Assembly: GCA_002454505.1 (NCBI GenBank)
Contig: DKJA01000198.1
Coordinates: forward strand, 1-25,231
DNA length: 25,231 nt
Direction: 5' to 3'
DNA from: Oxalobacteraceae bacterium UBA6704
GTDB taxonomy: Bacteria; Pseudomonadota; Gammaproteobacteria; Burkholderiales; Burkholderiaceae_D
A model generated the notes under the pieces. It was not told the DNA's origin. It was given only the letters and a program-made list of their open reading frames with translations, and made no database searches. A program made the position numbers and the translations under genes. Positions 15,453 through 24,057 of the stretch are shown in pieces; within the stretch, counting starts at the first letter, position 1, and each line of letters opens with the position of its first letter.

Positions 15453-16943
15453 TCACTCCGCCATTGCCAGCTCCACGCAGTTGCGCCCTGCCCGCTTGGC
15501 GCGGTGCAGCGCGGCGTCGACGCGGCCGATGACGGTGGCGGCGCCCTCGTCCGGCGCCACCTGGGCGACGCCGAGGCTGATCGTCACCGTGTCGCAACCG
15601 GGCAGCTGCGTGTCGGCGATCGACGCGCGCAGTTTTTCCGCCAGTTTCAATGCATCGATGGCCGCCGTGTGCGTGGCGATGATGAGGAACTCTTCGCCCC
15701 GCGTGCGGGACAGCGTGTCCGACGCGCGCAGCCGCGTCTGCACCGCGTTGGCCACCGCGCGCAATGCCTGGTCGCCGATCGGGTAGCCGTACACATCGTT
15801 CACGGAGCGGAAGTTGTCAACATCGAAGGCGATCACGGCCAGCGGCAGCGCGTAGCGCCGGGCGCGGACGATCTCCGCTTCCAGCAACCGCTCGGCGGCG
15901 CGGCGGTTGATGGCGCCCGTCAGCGCATCCGTCGTGGTGAGCTGCGTCAGCTGCCCGGCCAGCGCATCGTTCTGGTGTTTCAGCTCGCTCATCGACAGGC
16001 CGAAGCTGATCGACTGCGCCAGTCCGATGAAACAGGCGAACTGCTCGCGCGTCAGGCGCAGCGGACGGTCGAACATCACGCTGACCGCGCCCTGCACGGG
16101 GCCGCCCGGGTCGGTGCGCAGCGGCAGCGCCAGCACGGTGCGCACATCGCGGTCGTGCAGCGACACGGCCAGTTCCGGGTCGCCCGCCTTTTCCGGCGCG
16201 TCCAGCAGCACCAGCTCGCCGGCCGTGACGGCCAGCAGCGGCGGGAACACATCGCGCAGCGGCGAGTCGAGCAGCCGGTTATGCCGCTGCAGCAGCCGCG
16301 CCAGGTCCAGGTGATTGCGCGACTCCTGCGCGACCAGTTGCAGGTTGCCGAATTCCTTCATGTGCAACAGCGCTGTATGAATCACGCCGGGGAAGTTGCA
16401 CAGCGCGGCGCAGATCCGCGCCCCCAGTTTCGCGACATCGTCCGCGCTGGCGATCGCGCGCTGCAGGCTGCGCTGCACCGTCAGCAGTTCGCGCAGCTCG
16501 CGTTCCTTGTCCAGCAGCCTTTGCTGCGCGGCAGCGCCCGCGTCGAGCGGCGGCACCAGCGCCCGCTCGACGACCCGGCACAGCTCGTCGGGCAGGATCG
16601 GGCTGATGCGGTAGTCCAGCGGCCCCGCCGCCATCAGTTCGGGCAGCCACGCCGTACCGCCATACGGACACAGCACCAGCACCGGCGCACCATGGCGCAG
16701 CCGCACAAGGTGGCCCAGCGCCGCCAGGTCGGCCTGGCTGCTGGTCGCGTAACCGGCCAGGTCGAGGACGAGCAGGTCCACCTTGTTGCGGGCCAGCGCT
16801 TCGATGGCGGCGTCGGCTGAATCGGCCAGCAGCAGCCGCGCCAGCGATTCGCCGCAGCTCTGCCGGAAGTGGGCGCAGCGCTCGCCGCCCGGATTAACGA
16901 AAAGACAAGTACGCCCCTGTAGGGTGGACATCTTGGTGGACAT
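15453..16943 (-). CDS. pseudo-receiver-GAF-GGDEF protein, diguanylate cyclase with altered signature
   Basis: 496 aa, with GGGAG 7 nt before ATG 16943. Residues about 10-130 look like a receiver (VDLLVLDL at 55-62) but lack the N-terminal acidic pair. A short coiled stretch (about 140-165) and a GAF-like domain (about 165-315) follow. The GGDEF domain (about 335-496) has TDALTGAINRR (338-348) and FDVDNF (373-378). The catalytic signature reads RGEEF (415-419) instead of GGDEF/GGEEF: the first Gly is Arg. The inhibitory site RASD (406-409) is intact at the correct spacing. It may make c-di-GMP poorly or act as a c-di-GMP sensor. Domain assignments are by motif and order. Confidence 0.88.
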   Translation of the reverse strand: MSTKMSTLQGRTCLFVNPGGERCAHFRQSCGESLARLLLADSADAAIEALARNKVDLLVLDLAGYATSSQADLAALGHLVRLRHGAPVLVLCPYGGTAWLPELMAAGPLDYRISPILPDELCRVVERALVPPLDAGAAAQQRLLDKERELRELLTVQRSLQRAIASADDVAKLGARICAALCNFPGVIHTALLHMKEFGNLQLVAQESRNHLDLARLLQRHNRLLDSPLRDVFPPLLAVTAGELVLLDAPEKAGDPELAVSLHDRDVRTVLALPLRTDPGGPVQGAVSVMFDRPLRLTREQFACFIGLAQSISFGLSMSELKHQNDALAGQLTQLTTTDALTGAINRRAAERLLEAEIVRARRYALPLAVIAFDVDNFRSVNDVYGYPIGDQALRAVANAVQTRLRASDTLSRTRGEEFLIIATHTAAIDALKLAEKLRASIADTQLPGCDTVTISLGVAQVAPDEGAATVIGRVDAALHRAKRAGRNCVELAMAE

Positions 16944-16997
16944 CGGACACTCCCGCGATTGTTATGAGATTTTGTTGTAAATTTTTTATCTCGTCAG

Positions 16998-17015
16998 TTT
17001 GCCATACTGGGCAAA
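16998..17015. promoter_or_regulatory. inverted repeat TTTGCC-N6-GGCAAA
   Basis: Perfect 6-bp arms lie between the divergent GGDEF and short-chain dehydrogenase genes. An operator is possible, but no neighbouring regulator is an obvious candidate. Confidence 0.3.
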
Positions 17016-17121
17016 AATAACAATCAACTTCCCGCCGCCGGCGTGTTGTTTGTGCGTGACCGCACTGTGCCGCTGCCCATGCAGGCGAATACTGGACGTT
17101 CGCAATTTGGGAGAATCAGCA

Positions 17122-18111
17122 ATGGCAAAGTCCACGAACACGAATGTAGGCAACCTGCAGCGCGATATCCAGCAACAGCAGGATGCAAAGGACCAGCACA
17201 AAGACAAAGCCAAGGGCGGCGCGGAACAGAAGGACCAGGCCGTCCAGGCGGGCAGCCACGACTTTCCTGTGCCGCCGCTGCCGACGCAGCACCTGGCCAA
17301 GCCGGGCATCGAAGCGGACATGGACCTCAAGCCCCAGTTCCAGGCCCCCGACTACAAGGGCAGCGGCAAGCTGGAGGGCCTGAGCGCCATCGTCACGGGC
17401 GGCGACTCCGGCATCGGCCGCGCGGTGGCGGTGCTGTATGCCCGCGAAGGCGCGGACGTGGCGGTGATCTACCTGAAGGACGAGCAAAAGGATGCCGAGG
17501 AGACCAGGCGCCACATCGAAGCGGAAGGCCAGCGTGCGCTGCTGATCCCGGGCGACGTGCGCGACCCGCAGTTCTGCCGCGATGCGGTGGCGCAGGTGGC
17601 CAGGGACTTCGGCAAGATCGACATCCTCGTCAACAACGCGGCATTCCAGATGCACGCCGATTCGATCGAAGACCTGACGGAAGAGCGCTTCGACCTGACG
17701 ATGAAGACCAATATCTACGGCTACTTCCACATGGCCAAGGCCGTGCTGCCGCACCTGAAGAAAGGTTCTTCGATCATCAATACGGGCTCGGTGACGGGCC
17801 TGCAGGGGTCGTCGAAGCTGCTCGATTACTCGGCCACCAAGGGCGCGATCCACGCGTTCACGATGTCGCTGGCGTCGAACGTGCTGGAGAAAGGCATCCG
17901 CGTCAACGCCGTGGCGCCGGGCCCCGTATGGACGCCGCTGAACCCGGCCGACCAGACGCCGGACAAGATCGCCGAATTCGGCGCCACCACCGACATGAAG
18001 CGCCCCGCCCAGCCGGAAGAGCTGTCGCCGGCCTACGTGTTCCTCGCGTCGCCCGTGTGTTCGAGCTATATCACGGGCATCGTGCTGCCGATTACCGGCA
18101 GCGTAGGCTGA
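17122..18111 (+). CDS. short-chain dehydrogenase/reductase, general-stress (YghA/GSP39-like) type
   Basis: 329 aa from ATG 17122 with GGGAG upstream; an open frame reaching back to 16999 has no ribosome site and Cys/Pro-rich content and is not favoured. Residues 1-80 are a hydrophilic extension rich in Gln, Lys and Asp, common in this subgroup. The Rossmann motif TGGDSGIG is at 92-99, NNAA at 171-174, the catalytic Ser in INTGS (Ser223) and Tyr236 with Lys240 in YSATK. It would be an NAD(P)-dependent oxidoreductase of unknown substrate. The ku gene starts 10 bp after its stop, so the two form an operon, suggesting that Ku is made under the same stress conditions. Confidence 0.92.
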   Translation: MAKSTNTNVGNLQRDIQQQQDAKDQHKDKAKGGAEQKDQAVQAGSHDFPVPPLPTQHLAKPGIEADMDLKPQFQAPDYKGSGKLEGLSAIVTGGDSGIGRAVAVLYAREGADVAVIYLKDEQKDAEETRRHIEAEGQRALLIPGDVRDPQFCRDAVAQVARDFGKIDILVNNAAFQMHADSIEDLTEERFDLTMKTNIYGYFHMAKAVLPHLKKGSSIINTGSVTGLQGSSKLLDYSATKGAIHAFTMSLASNVLEKGIRVNAVAPGPVWTPLNPADQTPDKIAEFGATTDMKRPAQPEELSPAYVFLASPVCSSYITGIVLPITGSVG

Positions 18112-18121
18112 GGAGACGATC

Positions 18122-19141
18122 ATGGCCCGCTCGCTCTGGAAAGGCGCCATCAGTTTCGGCCTGGTCCACATCCCGGTCGAGCTGCATTCGGCCGTCAAGC
18201 AGAACGAGCTGGACCTGACGATGCTCGACAAGCGCGACTTCTCGCCCATCGGCTTCAAGCGGTACAACAAGGGCACCGGCAAGGAAGTCGCGTGGGACAA
18301 CATCATCAAGGGCTACGAGTACACGTCGGGCGAATACGTGGTGCTGTCCGACGAGGACCTGAAGCGGGCCAACGTGAAGGCAACGCAGACGATCGACATC
18401 CTCGCCTTCGTGAACGCCGAGGATGTGCCGCTGACGTACTACGAAACGCCCTACTACCTGGCGCCCGGCCGCGGCGGCGACAAGGTCTATGCGCTGCTGC
18501 GCGAGACGCTGCGCCGCGCCGGCAAGATCGGCATCGCCACGGTGGTCATCCGCACCAAGCAGCACCTGTGCGCACTGGTCGCGGCGGAAGACGGCATCAT
18601 CATGAACACGCTGCGCTACGCCGACGAAATCCGCGACACCGAAGGCCTCGACCTGCCGGCGAAAGGCATGAAGGCGGCCGGCATCACGGACAAGGAACTG
18701 CAGATGGCGCTGTCGCTCGTCGAAGGCATGAGCGAGGAGTGGGTGCCGGAGCAGTACCACGACACCTACAAGGATGACGTGCTGAAGCTGGTCGAGAAAA
18801 AGGTCAAGGCCGGGCAGACGAAAACCATCACCGCGCCGTCGAAGGACGAGGAAGCGGCACCGTCGTCGAACGTGATCGACCTCGTGGCGCTGCTGAAGCA
18901 GTCACTGGGCGCCGGCAGGGGCGGCCCGGCCAAGGCCAAGCGTGCTGCCGAAGTCGAGGAAAAAGACGACGCGGACGACGAAGAGGAAGCGCCGCCGCCG
19001 AAGGCAAAGAAGCCTGCGGCGAAGAAGACCGCCGCCCGCGCCGCGCCGAAGACCAGCGCCGCCAAGGCCGCCGCTTCCAAGCCTGTCGCGAAGAAGGCAG
19101 CCAGCAAAACCACAACCCCTACCCGCCGCAAGGCTGCCTGA
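18122..19141 (+). CDS. ku: bacterial Ku, non-homologous end joining
   Basis: 339 aa, AGGAG before ATG 18122. It begins with the Ku signature MARSLWKGAISFGLVHIPV, and residues 1-262 cover the Ku core beta-barrel and bridge (VWK-type DNA ring), ending in NVIDLVALLKQSL. Homodimeric Ku threads onto broken DNA ends and recruits LigD. Residues about 264-339 are an extension: first acidic (EEKDDADDEEE), then a Lys/Ala/Pro tail (KKPAAKKTAARAAPK...) like histone H1, which in other Ku proteins increases DNA binding. It faces ligD across a repeat cluster, and the two proteins would act together. Confidence 0.96.
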   Translation: MARSLWKGAISFGLVHIPVELHSAVKQNELDLTMLDKRDFSPIGFKRYNKGTGKEVAWDNIIKGYEYTSGEYVVLSDEDLKRANVKATQTIDILAFVNAEDVPLTYYETPYYLAPGRGGDKVYALLRETLRRAGKIGIATVVIRTKQHLCALVAAEDGIIMNTLRYADEIRDTEGLDLPAKGMKAAGITDKELQMALSLVEGMSEEWVPEQYHDTYKDDVLKLVEKKVKAGQTKTITAPSKDEEAAPSSNVIDLVALLKQSLGAGRGGPAKAKRAAEVEEKDDADDEEEAPPPKAKKPAAKKTAARAAPKTSAAKAAASKPVAKKAASKTTTPTRRKAA

Positions 19142-19157
19142 CGTTACAGTCGGGCTC

Positions 19158-19193
19158 GTGTCCAACAGTGGGGTCAACCCCAAATATGGACAC
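19158..19193. repeat. palindromic repeat unit (short form, copy 2)
   Basis: 36 bp bounded by GTGTCCA and TGGACAC with an inner dyad GGGGT-CA-ACCCC. It is the first of three such units in the ku-ligD gap. Confidence 0.78.
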
Positions 19194-19220
19194 AAGCTCA
19201 ACCGTACCATTGATCAGCTC

Positions 19221-19256
19221 GTGTCCAAAAACAGGGTTGACCCCATGGTTGGACAC
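19221..19256. repeat. palindromic repeat unit (short form, copy 3)
   Basis: 36 bp bounded by GTGTCCAA and TTGGACAC with an inner dyad GGGT-TG-ACCC. It is the same size as the unit at 19158-19193, and both are preceded by CTC and followed two or three bases later by CTC. Confidence 0.78.
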
Positions 19257-19273
19257 GGCCTCAGCAGGACCGG

Positions 19274-19380
19274 GTGTCCAAAAGAGGGGTTGGAAGGAGT
19301 GATGGCTTGCATGCCATCACCGCTTCGCTGGCGCGGAGCAAGCTCCGCGAAACCCCAGCTGCGCCCCCATGGTTGGACAC
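19274..19380. repeat. palindromic repeat unit (long form, copy 2)
   Basis: 107 bp bounded by GTGTCCAA and TTGGACAC, a near copy of 13554-13658 with the same two internal hairpins. A further inner pair, GGGGTT and AACCCC, could form a middle stem, giving a nested cloverleaf. It ends 4 bp before the ligD stop codon. Confidence 0.88.
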
Positions 19381-19384
19381 GAGC

Positions 19385-21985
19385 TCAGCCGGGCTGGTAG
19401 CCGATCTGCTTCATTGCCTTGGTGATGCTGACAGCGCTCTTCGCGTAGTCGGCCCACGGCGCATTGCCGACGTCGAGGCGGGTGTGGACGTTGGCGACCG
19501 TCCACTGGTCGCCGCCGCGCAGGTGTTCCAGTTCGCTCCACTCGACCGGTACCGAGATGCCCAGGCCGGCGCGGGCGCGGGCGGACCAGGCGGCCACCGT
19601 CGTGGCGCCGCGGCCGTTGCGCAGGTAGTCGATGAAGATCTTGCCGACGCGGTTCTTCGGACCGCTCTTGACGGCGAACCGGTCCGGCAGCTGGCGCGCC
19701 ATGTATTCCACGATCGCCCTGGTGAAGCCCTTCACCGTATCCCAGTCGTGCTGCGGCTTGACCGGCACGACGACGTGCAGGCCCTTGCCGCCGCTCGTCT
19801 TCAGGAAGGCCGGCAGGCCCAGCTCGCCGAGGAAGGCGCGCATCAGCTGCGCTGCTTCCTGGATGTGCTGCCACGTGACGCCCTCGCCCGGATCGAGGTC
19901 GAAGATCATGCGGTTCGGCTTGTCGTAGGTGCGGGCAAACGCGTTCTGCGTGTGGAACTCCACGACATTCCACTGCGCGCACGACAGCAGGCCCTGCACC
20001 GTCGCCACTTCCAGCATCGTCGGGTGATCGGGATCGAGTTCCTGCGGCAGCTGTTTGACGCCGGGCAGCTTGCCGACTTCCGAGTGCTTCTGGAAAAACA
20101 GCTCGCCGCCGACGCCGGCCGGTGCCCGCACCAGCGCCACCGGCCGGCCTTTCATCTGATCCAGCATCAGCTGTGCCACCAGCGCGTAATAGCGCACCAG
20201 GCCGATCTTCGTCGTGCCGCTGGCCTTGTCGATCAGGCGGTCCGGGTTGGTGACCTTCAGCGAGGCCGGCAGCTTGCTGTCCACGTCGGATTCGACGACG
20301 GGATCGGGTGCTTTCTTCGCTGCCGCTTTCTTCCGCGCGGCCGGCTTGGCTGCTGTCTGCTGTTGCATAATTTCCTCCACGTGGGCGGCCTGCTCGCGCC
20401 GGATGCTGGCGGCCTTCTTGTCCGTGCGCAGGCCATGAAATACGGAATGGCGGATCGAGCCGCTGCTGGTCCATTCGCCGAACGTCACTTCGGCCACCAG
20501 CGTGGGTTTCACCCAGTGGGCTTTCTTGTCGATGTCCTTCGACGGCGCGAACGGATTCTTGTCGCTGCCCGCCTTCTTCAGTTTGGCCGTGATGTCGCGC
20601 AGCGTGGCGTCGTTGAAGCCGGTGCCCACGTTGCCGGCGTAATGCAGCGCGCCATCGTCGTCGTAATACCCCAGCAGCAGCGAGCCGATGCCCACGCGCG
20701 AACCCTTGGGATCGGTGTAGCCGCCGATGACGAACTCCTGCCGCTGCGCGCATTTCAGCTTGATCCAGTCGCCGGACCGCCGCGACGTGTAGACGGAATC
20801 GCGGCGCTTGCCGATGATGCCCTCGAGGCCCATCCGGCACGCGGCCGCCACCATCTCGGCCGGCGGTGCTGCCAGTTCGGCGGAATGGCGTACCGTGTCG
20901 TTGGCCGCCTTGTCCATCACCGTCTGCAGCAGTTCGCGGCGCTGCGCCAGCGGGACGTCGCGCAGGTCGTGGCCGTCCAGGTAAGGCGCGTCGAAAACGA
21001 AGTAAACGATTTGCCTGGTTTTTTCATTGTCGAACGCCTGCTGCAGCAGGCCGAAATCGGGGCGGCCGTTCTTGTCGTGCACGACGATCTCACCGTCGTA
21101 CCAGCCATCCGGCAGCCGCATCTTCTCGATCGTTGCGCGCAGCGGTTCGAGCTTGTGCGTCCAGTCGTTGCCGTTGCGGGTCCACAGGCTGATGCTCTTG
21201 CCTTCCACGCGCGCCAGCAGCCGGTAGCCGTCGAACTTGACTTCAAACAGCCACTCGGCCGGATCGGCCGGCGGGCCGTCGACGAGCGTGGCCAGTTCCG
21301 GTTTCAGCGTGGCGGGCAGCCTGGCCTGGCCGGCGGCTTTTTTCGCGGCGGCTTTTTTCCGCACCGGCTTCGCCTGATGTTCCAGCGCCGTCGCTTCAGC
21401 CTTTTCGGCCTTCGGCGTCAGCTTCTCGTGCGTCGGCATGCCCAGCGCCTTCACGCTGTCCGGCATTTCGTCGATGACGGAAAACTCGGCGGCAGGCCGC
21501 ACGTAATCGTCCTTCTCCTTGATCAGCAGCCACGGCTCCTGCTTCTCGCCAGAGCGCTTCATCCGCACCAGCACCCAGCGGCCGTGCATCTTGTGGCCGC
21601 GCAGTTCGAACTTCAGGTTGCCGTCGCGGTAGCCCTGGTGCGGATCGCCGATGGGGTGCCAGGTGCCCTTGTCCCAGATGATCACCTTGCCCGCACCATA
21701 CTGCTTCTCGGGGATCGTGCCCTCGAAGTCGTTGTACGAGATCGGATGGTCTTCCACGTGGACGGCCATGCGCTTGTCGCGGCTGTCGTAGCTGGGCCCT
21801 TTCGGCACGGCCCAGCTCTTCATCGCGCCATCCAGCTCGATCCGGAAATCGTAATGCAGGCGCGTGGCCCAGTGCTTCTGGATGACGAACGACAGCGCCT
21901 CGCCGCCTTCGGCGCCGCCCTCGGCCGGTTCCGGCGTGATGGCGAAGTTGCGCTTGGCGCGATAGGTTTTCAGGGAGTCGGTCAT
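19385..21985 (-). CDS. ligD: LigD, multifunctional ATP-dependent DNA ligase D (PE-LIG-POL)
   Basis: 866 aa, about the usual size for three-domain LigD. The phosphoesterase domain (about 1-165) has His38, His44, Asp46, Arg48 and His80 in the family positions (HWATRLHYDFR; VEDHP). The ligase domain (about 225-530) has the nucleotidyl-Lys motif KFDG (Lys250). The polymerase/primase domain (about 565-866) has the metal-binding DLD (696-698). The order PE-LIG-POL is that of Pseudomonas. Two linkers on either side of the ligase domain each carry the identical nonamer RKKAAAKKA (209-217 and 551-559), similar in composition to the Ku tail. It trims, extends and seals broken ends held by Ku. It is convergent with ku. 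Confidence 0.97.
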   Translation of the reverse strand: MTDSLKTYRAKRNFAITPEPAEGGAEGGEALSFVIQKHWATRLHYDFRIELDGAMKSWAVPKGPSYDSRDKRMAVHVEDHPISYNDFEGTIPEKQYGAGKVIIWDKGTWHPIGDPHQGYRDGNLKFELRGHKMHGRWVLVRMKRSGEKQEPWLLIKEKDDYVRPAAEFSVIDEMPDSVKALGMPTHEKLTPKAEKAEATALEHQAKPVRKKAAAKKAAGQARLPATLKPELATLVDGPPADPAEWLFEVKFDGYRLLARVEGKSISLWTRNGNDWTHKLEPLRATIEKMRLPDGWYDGEIVVHDKNGRPDFGLLQQAFDNEKTRQIVYFVFDAPYLDGHDLRDVPLAQRRELLQTVMDKAANDTVRHSAELAAPPAEMVAAACRMGLEGIIGKRRDSVYTSRRSGDWIKLKCAQRQEFVIGGYTDPKGSRVGIGSLLLGYYDDDGALHYAGNVGTGFNDATLRDITAKLKKAGSDKNPFAPSKDIDKKAHWVKPTLVAEVTFGEWTSSGSIRHSVFHGLRTDKKAASIRREQAAHVEEIMQQQTAAKPAARKKAAAKKAPDPVVESDVDSKLPASLKVTNPDRLIDKASGTTKIGLVRYYALVAQLMLDQMKGRPVALVRAPAGVGGELFFQKHSEVGKLPGVKQLPQELDPDHPTMLEVATVQGLLSCAQWNVVEFHTQNAFARTYDKPNRMIFDLDPGEGVTWQHIQEAAQLMRAFLGELGLPAFLKTSGGKGLHVVVPVKPQHDWDTVKGFTRAIVEYMARQLPDRFAVKSGPKNRVGKIFIDYLRNGRGATTVAAWSARARAGLGISVPVEWSELEHLRGGDQWTVANVHTRLDVGNAPWADYAKSAVSITKAMKQIGYQPG

Positions 21986-22167
21986 GGCCTTACTGTAGGC
22001 GCCGGCATGCGGCGCTTCGGTACGTCAATTAACAGAAGAGCGGCGATTTGTAACACTTGTAATCCCCGTCAACGCCATCGCCGCGGGCCGCGTTTTCTGA
22101 CCAACGACACGGCAACCGTGCCGTCACCGAGCAACACCTTTAACCTGAGCCATAAAAGGACCAAGCC

Positions 22168-22518
22168 ATGAAAAAAGTAATCGCTACCCTGATCACCGGT
22201 CTGTTCGCTGGTGCCGCATTTGCCCAGGTAACCCCTGCCACCACGCCCGCCGCCGCGCATGCGGAAACCCAGCAGGTAAAAGAAGCCGCGAAAGAAAACA
22301 CTGCTGCCGCCAAGGCCGATGCGAAAGAAGCGAAGGCTGTCGCCAAGGCCGATGCCAAGGAAGCCAAGGCCAATGCGGAAGCGAAGAAGGACATGACCGA
22401 AGCGAAGGCCGACGCCAAGGCCAAGAAAGCCAAGGCCCATGAAAAGGCCGCGTCGAAAAAAGCCGAAGCAAAAGAAGACAAGCAGGAAAACCTGACCACC
22501 GCGCCGCTGACCCGCTGA
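22168..22518 (+). CDS. small exported Ala/Lys-rich coiled-coil protein
   Basis: 116 aa, AAAGGA before ATG 22168. Residues 1-19 are a clear signal peptide (MKK, hydrophobic core, AFA before Gln20). The mature part is almost only Ala, Lys, Glu and Asp, in repeats such as KADAKEAKA, with a strong alpha-helical and coiled-coil tendency, and lacks Cys and aromatic residues. Such proteins are often mislabelled TolA-like because of composition. A periplasmic structural or stress role is possible; no function can be assigned. It has its own terminator (22577-22605). A small dyad ACGGCA-N4-TGCCGT (22109-22124) lies in its upstream region. Confidence 0.82.
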   Translation: MKKVIATLITGLFAGAAFAQVTPATTPAAAHAETQQVKEAAKENTAAAKADAKEAKAVAKADAKEAKANAEAKKDMTEAKADAKAKKAKAHEKAASKKAEAKEDKQENLTTAPLTR

Positions 22519-22576
22519 TCGCACGCACCGACACAAGAGCTACTCTCAGCCGATAACGACAGTACTGCCTCCCTTG

Positions 22577-22605
22577 CCCGCGCCGCCCTGGCGCGGGGCT
22601 TTTTT
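22577..22605 (+). terminator. rho-independent terminator
   Basis: The GC-rich stem CCCGCGCC/GGCGCGGG with loop GCCCT is followed by GC and six T residues. It ends the transcript of the Ala/Lys-rich protein gene. Confidence 0.9.
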
Positions 22606-22725
22606 CCCCTTCCGCTTTCCTGCCGCGTGCACGCCAAATGTGCAGGCGTCGGCACGCTTTGCCGCCGTCGGCTATGATACGGCCGTTGTTCATTCCTGAA
22701 ATAACAGAAATAACATAGGTATATC

Positions 22726-23997
22726 ATGCACACAGACCCAAAAAAACATCCGATCTTCGCGATCGTGGGAGCGTCGTCCGGGAACCTCGTCGAGTGGTAC
22801 GATTTTTACGCGTACTCGTTTACTTCGCTGTACTTTGCTGCCGCCTTCTTCCCGAAGGCCGACAGCACTTCCCAGCTGCTTAACACCGCCGGCATCTTCG
22901 CCGTCGGCTTCTTCATGCGTCCCCTCGGCGGCTGGCTGTTCGGCCGCATCGCCGACCGTTACGGGCGCCGTCGCTCGATGATGACGTCCGTGCTGCTGAT
23001 GTGCTTCGGCTCGCTGATGGTCGCCTGCCTGCCCACCTACGCCACCATCGGCTTCTGGGCACCGATCCTGCTGCTGGTCGCGCGCCTGATCCAGGGCCTG
23101 TCCGTCGGCGGCGAATACGGCACCAGCGCCACCTACATGAGCGAGGTGGCGGTGGCCGGCAAGCGGGGCTTCTACGCGTCGTTCCAGTACGTGACGCTGA
23201 TCGGCGGCCAGTTGCTGGCCACGCTGGTGCTGGTGATCCTGCAGCAGTTCCTCACGCCGGACGACCTGCGCGCCTGGGCATGGCGCATTCCGTTCGTGAT
23301 CGGCGCCGCCGCCGCGCTGGTTGCGCTGTACCTGCGCCGCTCGCTGGTCGAGACGGCCACCGCCGATGCCACCAGCAAGGAAAAGGCCGGCACCATCAAG
23401 GGCATCCTGGAACATCCGCGCGCGCTGCTGACGGTGCTGGGCTACACGGCCGGCGGCTCGCTGGCGTTCTACACGTACACCACGTACATGCAGAAGTACC
23501 TGGTCAACACGGCGCACATGAATGCCGAAACGGCGACGCTCGTCATGACGGCCGTGCTGGCCTGCTTCATGGTGCTGCAGCCGCTGTTCGGCGCGCTGTC
23601 GGACAAGATCGGCCGCCGCAACATGATGATCGCGTTCGGCGTCGTCACCACGCTGGGCACCTACCCGATCATGACCGCCATCGGCCAGGTGCAGACGCCG
23701 CAGGCCGCCTTCGGCCTGGCGCTGGCCGCACTGGTGGGCGTGAGCTTCTACACGTCGATCAGCGGCATCGTCAAGGCCGAGATGTTCCCGCCCGAAGTGC
23801 GGGCGCTGGCCGTTGGCCTGTCGTATGCGATCGGTAACGCGGCCTTCGGCGGCACGGCGGAATACGTCGCGCTGCTGTTCAAGTCGCAGGGCCACGAGAG
23901 CGCGTTCTTCTGGTACGTCAGCGCGATCAGCCTGGTGGCGCTGGCCGCTTCGTGGATCATGCCGGACTCGCGCCGGCACGGGTATCTGAAGGACTGA
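22726..23997 (+). CDS. kgtP: 2-oxoglutarate permease, MHS-type major facilitator
   Basis: 423 aa. The sequence follows E. coli KgtP closely: IVGASSGNLVEWYDFYAYSF (about 13-32), MRPLGGWLFGRIADRYGRR (about 64-82), QGLSVGGEYGTSATYMSEVA (about 122-141) and FYTSISGI...KAEMFPPEVRALAVGLSYA (about 344-373). Twelve membrane helices are expected. It imports 2-oxoglutarate or a similar carboxylate with protons. A weak -10 (TATGAT, 22673-22678) is upstream without a clear -35. It stands alone between the terminator at 22577 and the hairpin at 24012. Confidence 0.93.
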   Translation: MHTDPKKHPIFAIVGASSGNLVEWYDFYAYSFTSLYFAAAFFPKADSTSQLLNTAGIFAVGFFMRPLGGWLFGRIADRYGRRRSMMTSVLLMCFGSLMVACLPTYATIGFWAPILLLVARLIQGLSVGGEYGTSATYMSEVAVAGKRGFYASFQYVTLIGGQLLATLVLVILQQFLTPDDLRAWAWRIPFVIGAAAALVALYLRRSLVETATADATSKEKAGTIKGILEHPRALLTVLGYTAGGSLAFYTYTTYMQKYLVNTAHMNAETATLVMTAVLACFMVLQPLFGALSDKIGRRNMMIAFGVVTTLGTYPIMTAIGQVQTPQAAFGLALAALVGVSFYTSISGIVKAEMFPPEVRALAVGLSYAIGNAAFGGTAEYVALLFKSQGHESAFFWYVSAISLVALAASWIMPDSRRHGYLKD

Positions 23998-24011
23998 TCC
24001 CGGCAAGTTCG

Positions 24012-24050
24012 TTTCCTGTAAAACAGGGTCTGTCCCTGTTTTACAGGAAA
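24012..24050. terminator. bidirectional hairpin with TCTGT loop, 17-bp perfect stem
   Basis: TTTCCTGTAAAACAGGG pairs perfectly with its complement across a TCTGT loop. The hairpin lies between the convergent kgtP and beta-lactamase genes. It has the same loop and GGG/CCC loop closure as 15414-15442. Confidence 0.7.
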
Positions 24051-24057
24051 TTTCTTC

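Noticed and set aside
16999..17121. Upstream start for the short-chain dehydrogenase at 16999
   Set aside because: The added residues are Cys/Pro-rich with no ribosome site; GGGAG precedes ATG 17122.
19142..19384. CRISPR-like array between ku and ligD
   Set aside because: Three units of unequal length with palindromic arms and no constant spacer length; no cas gene is present.
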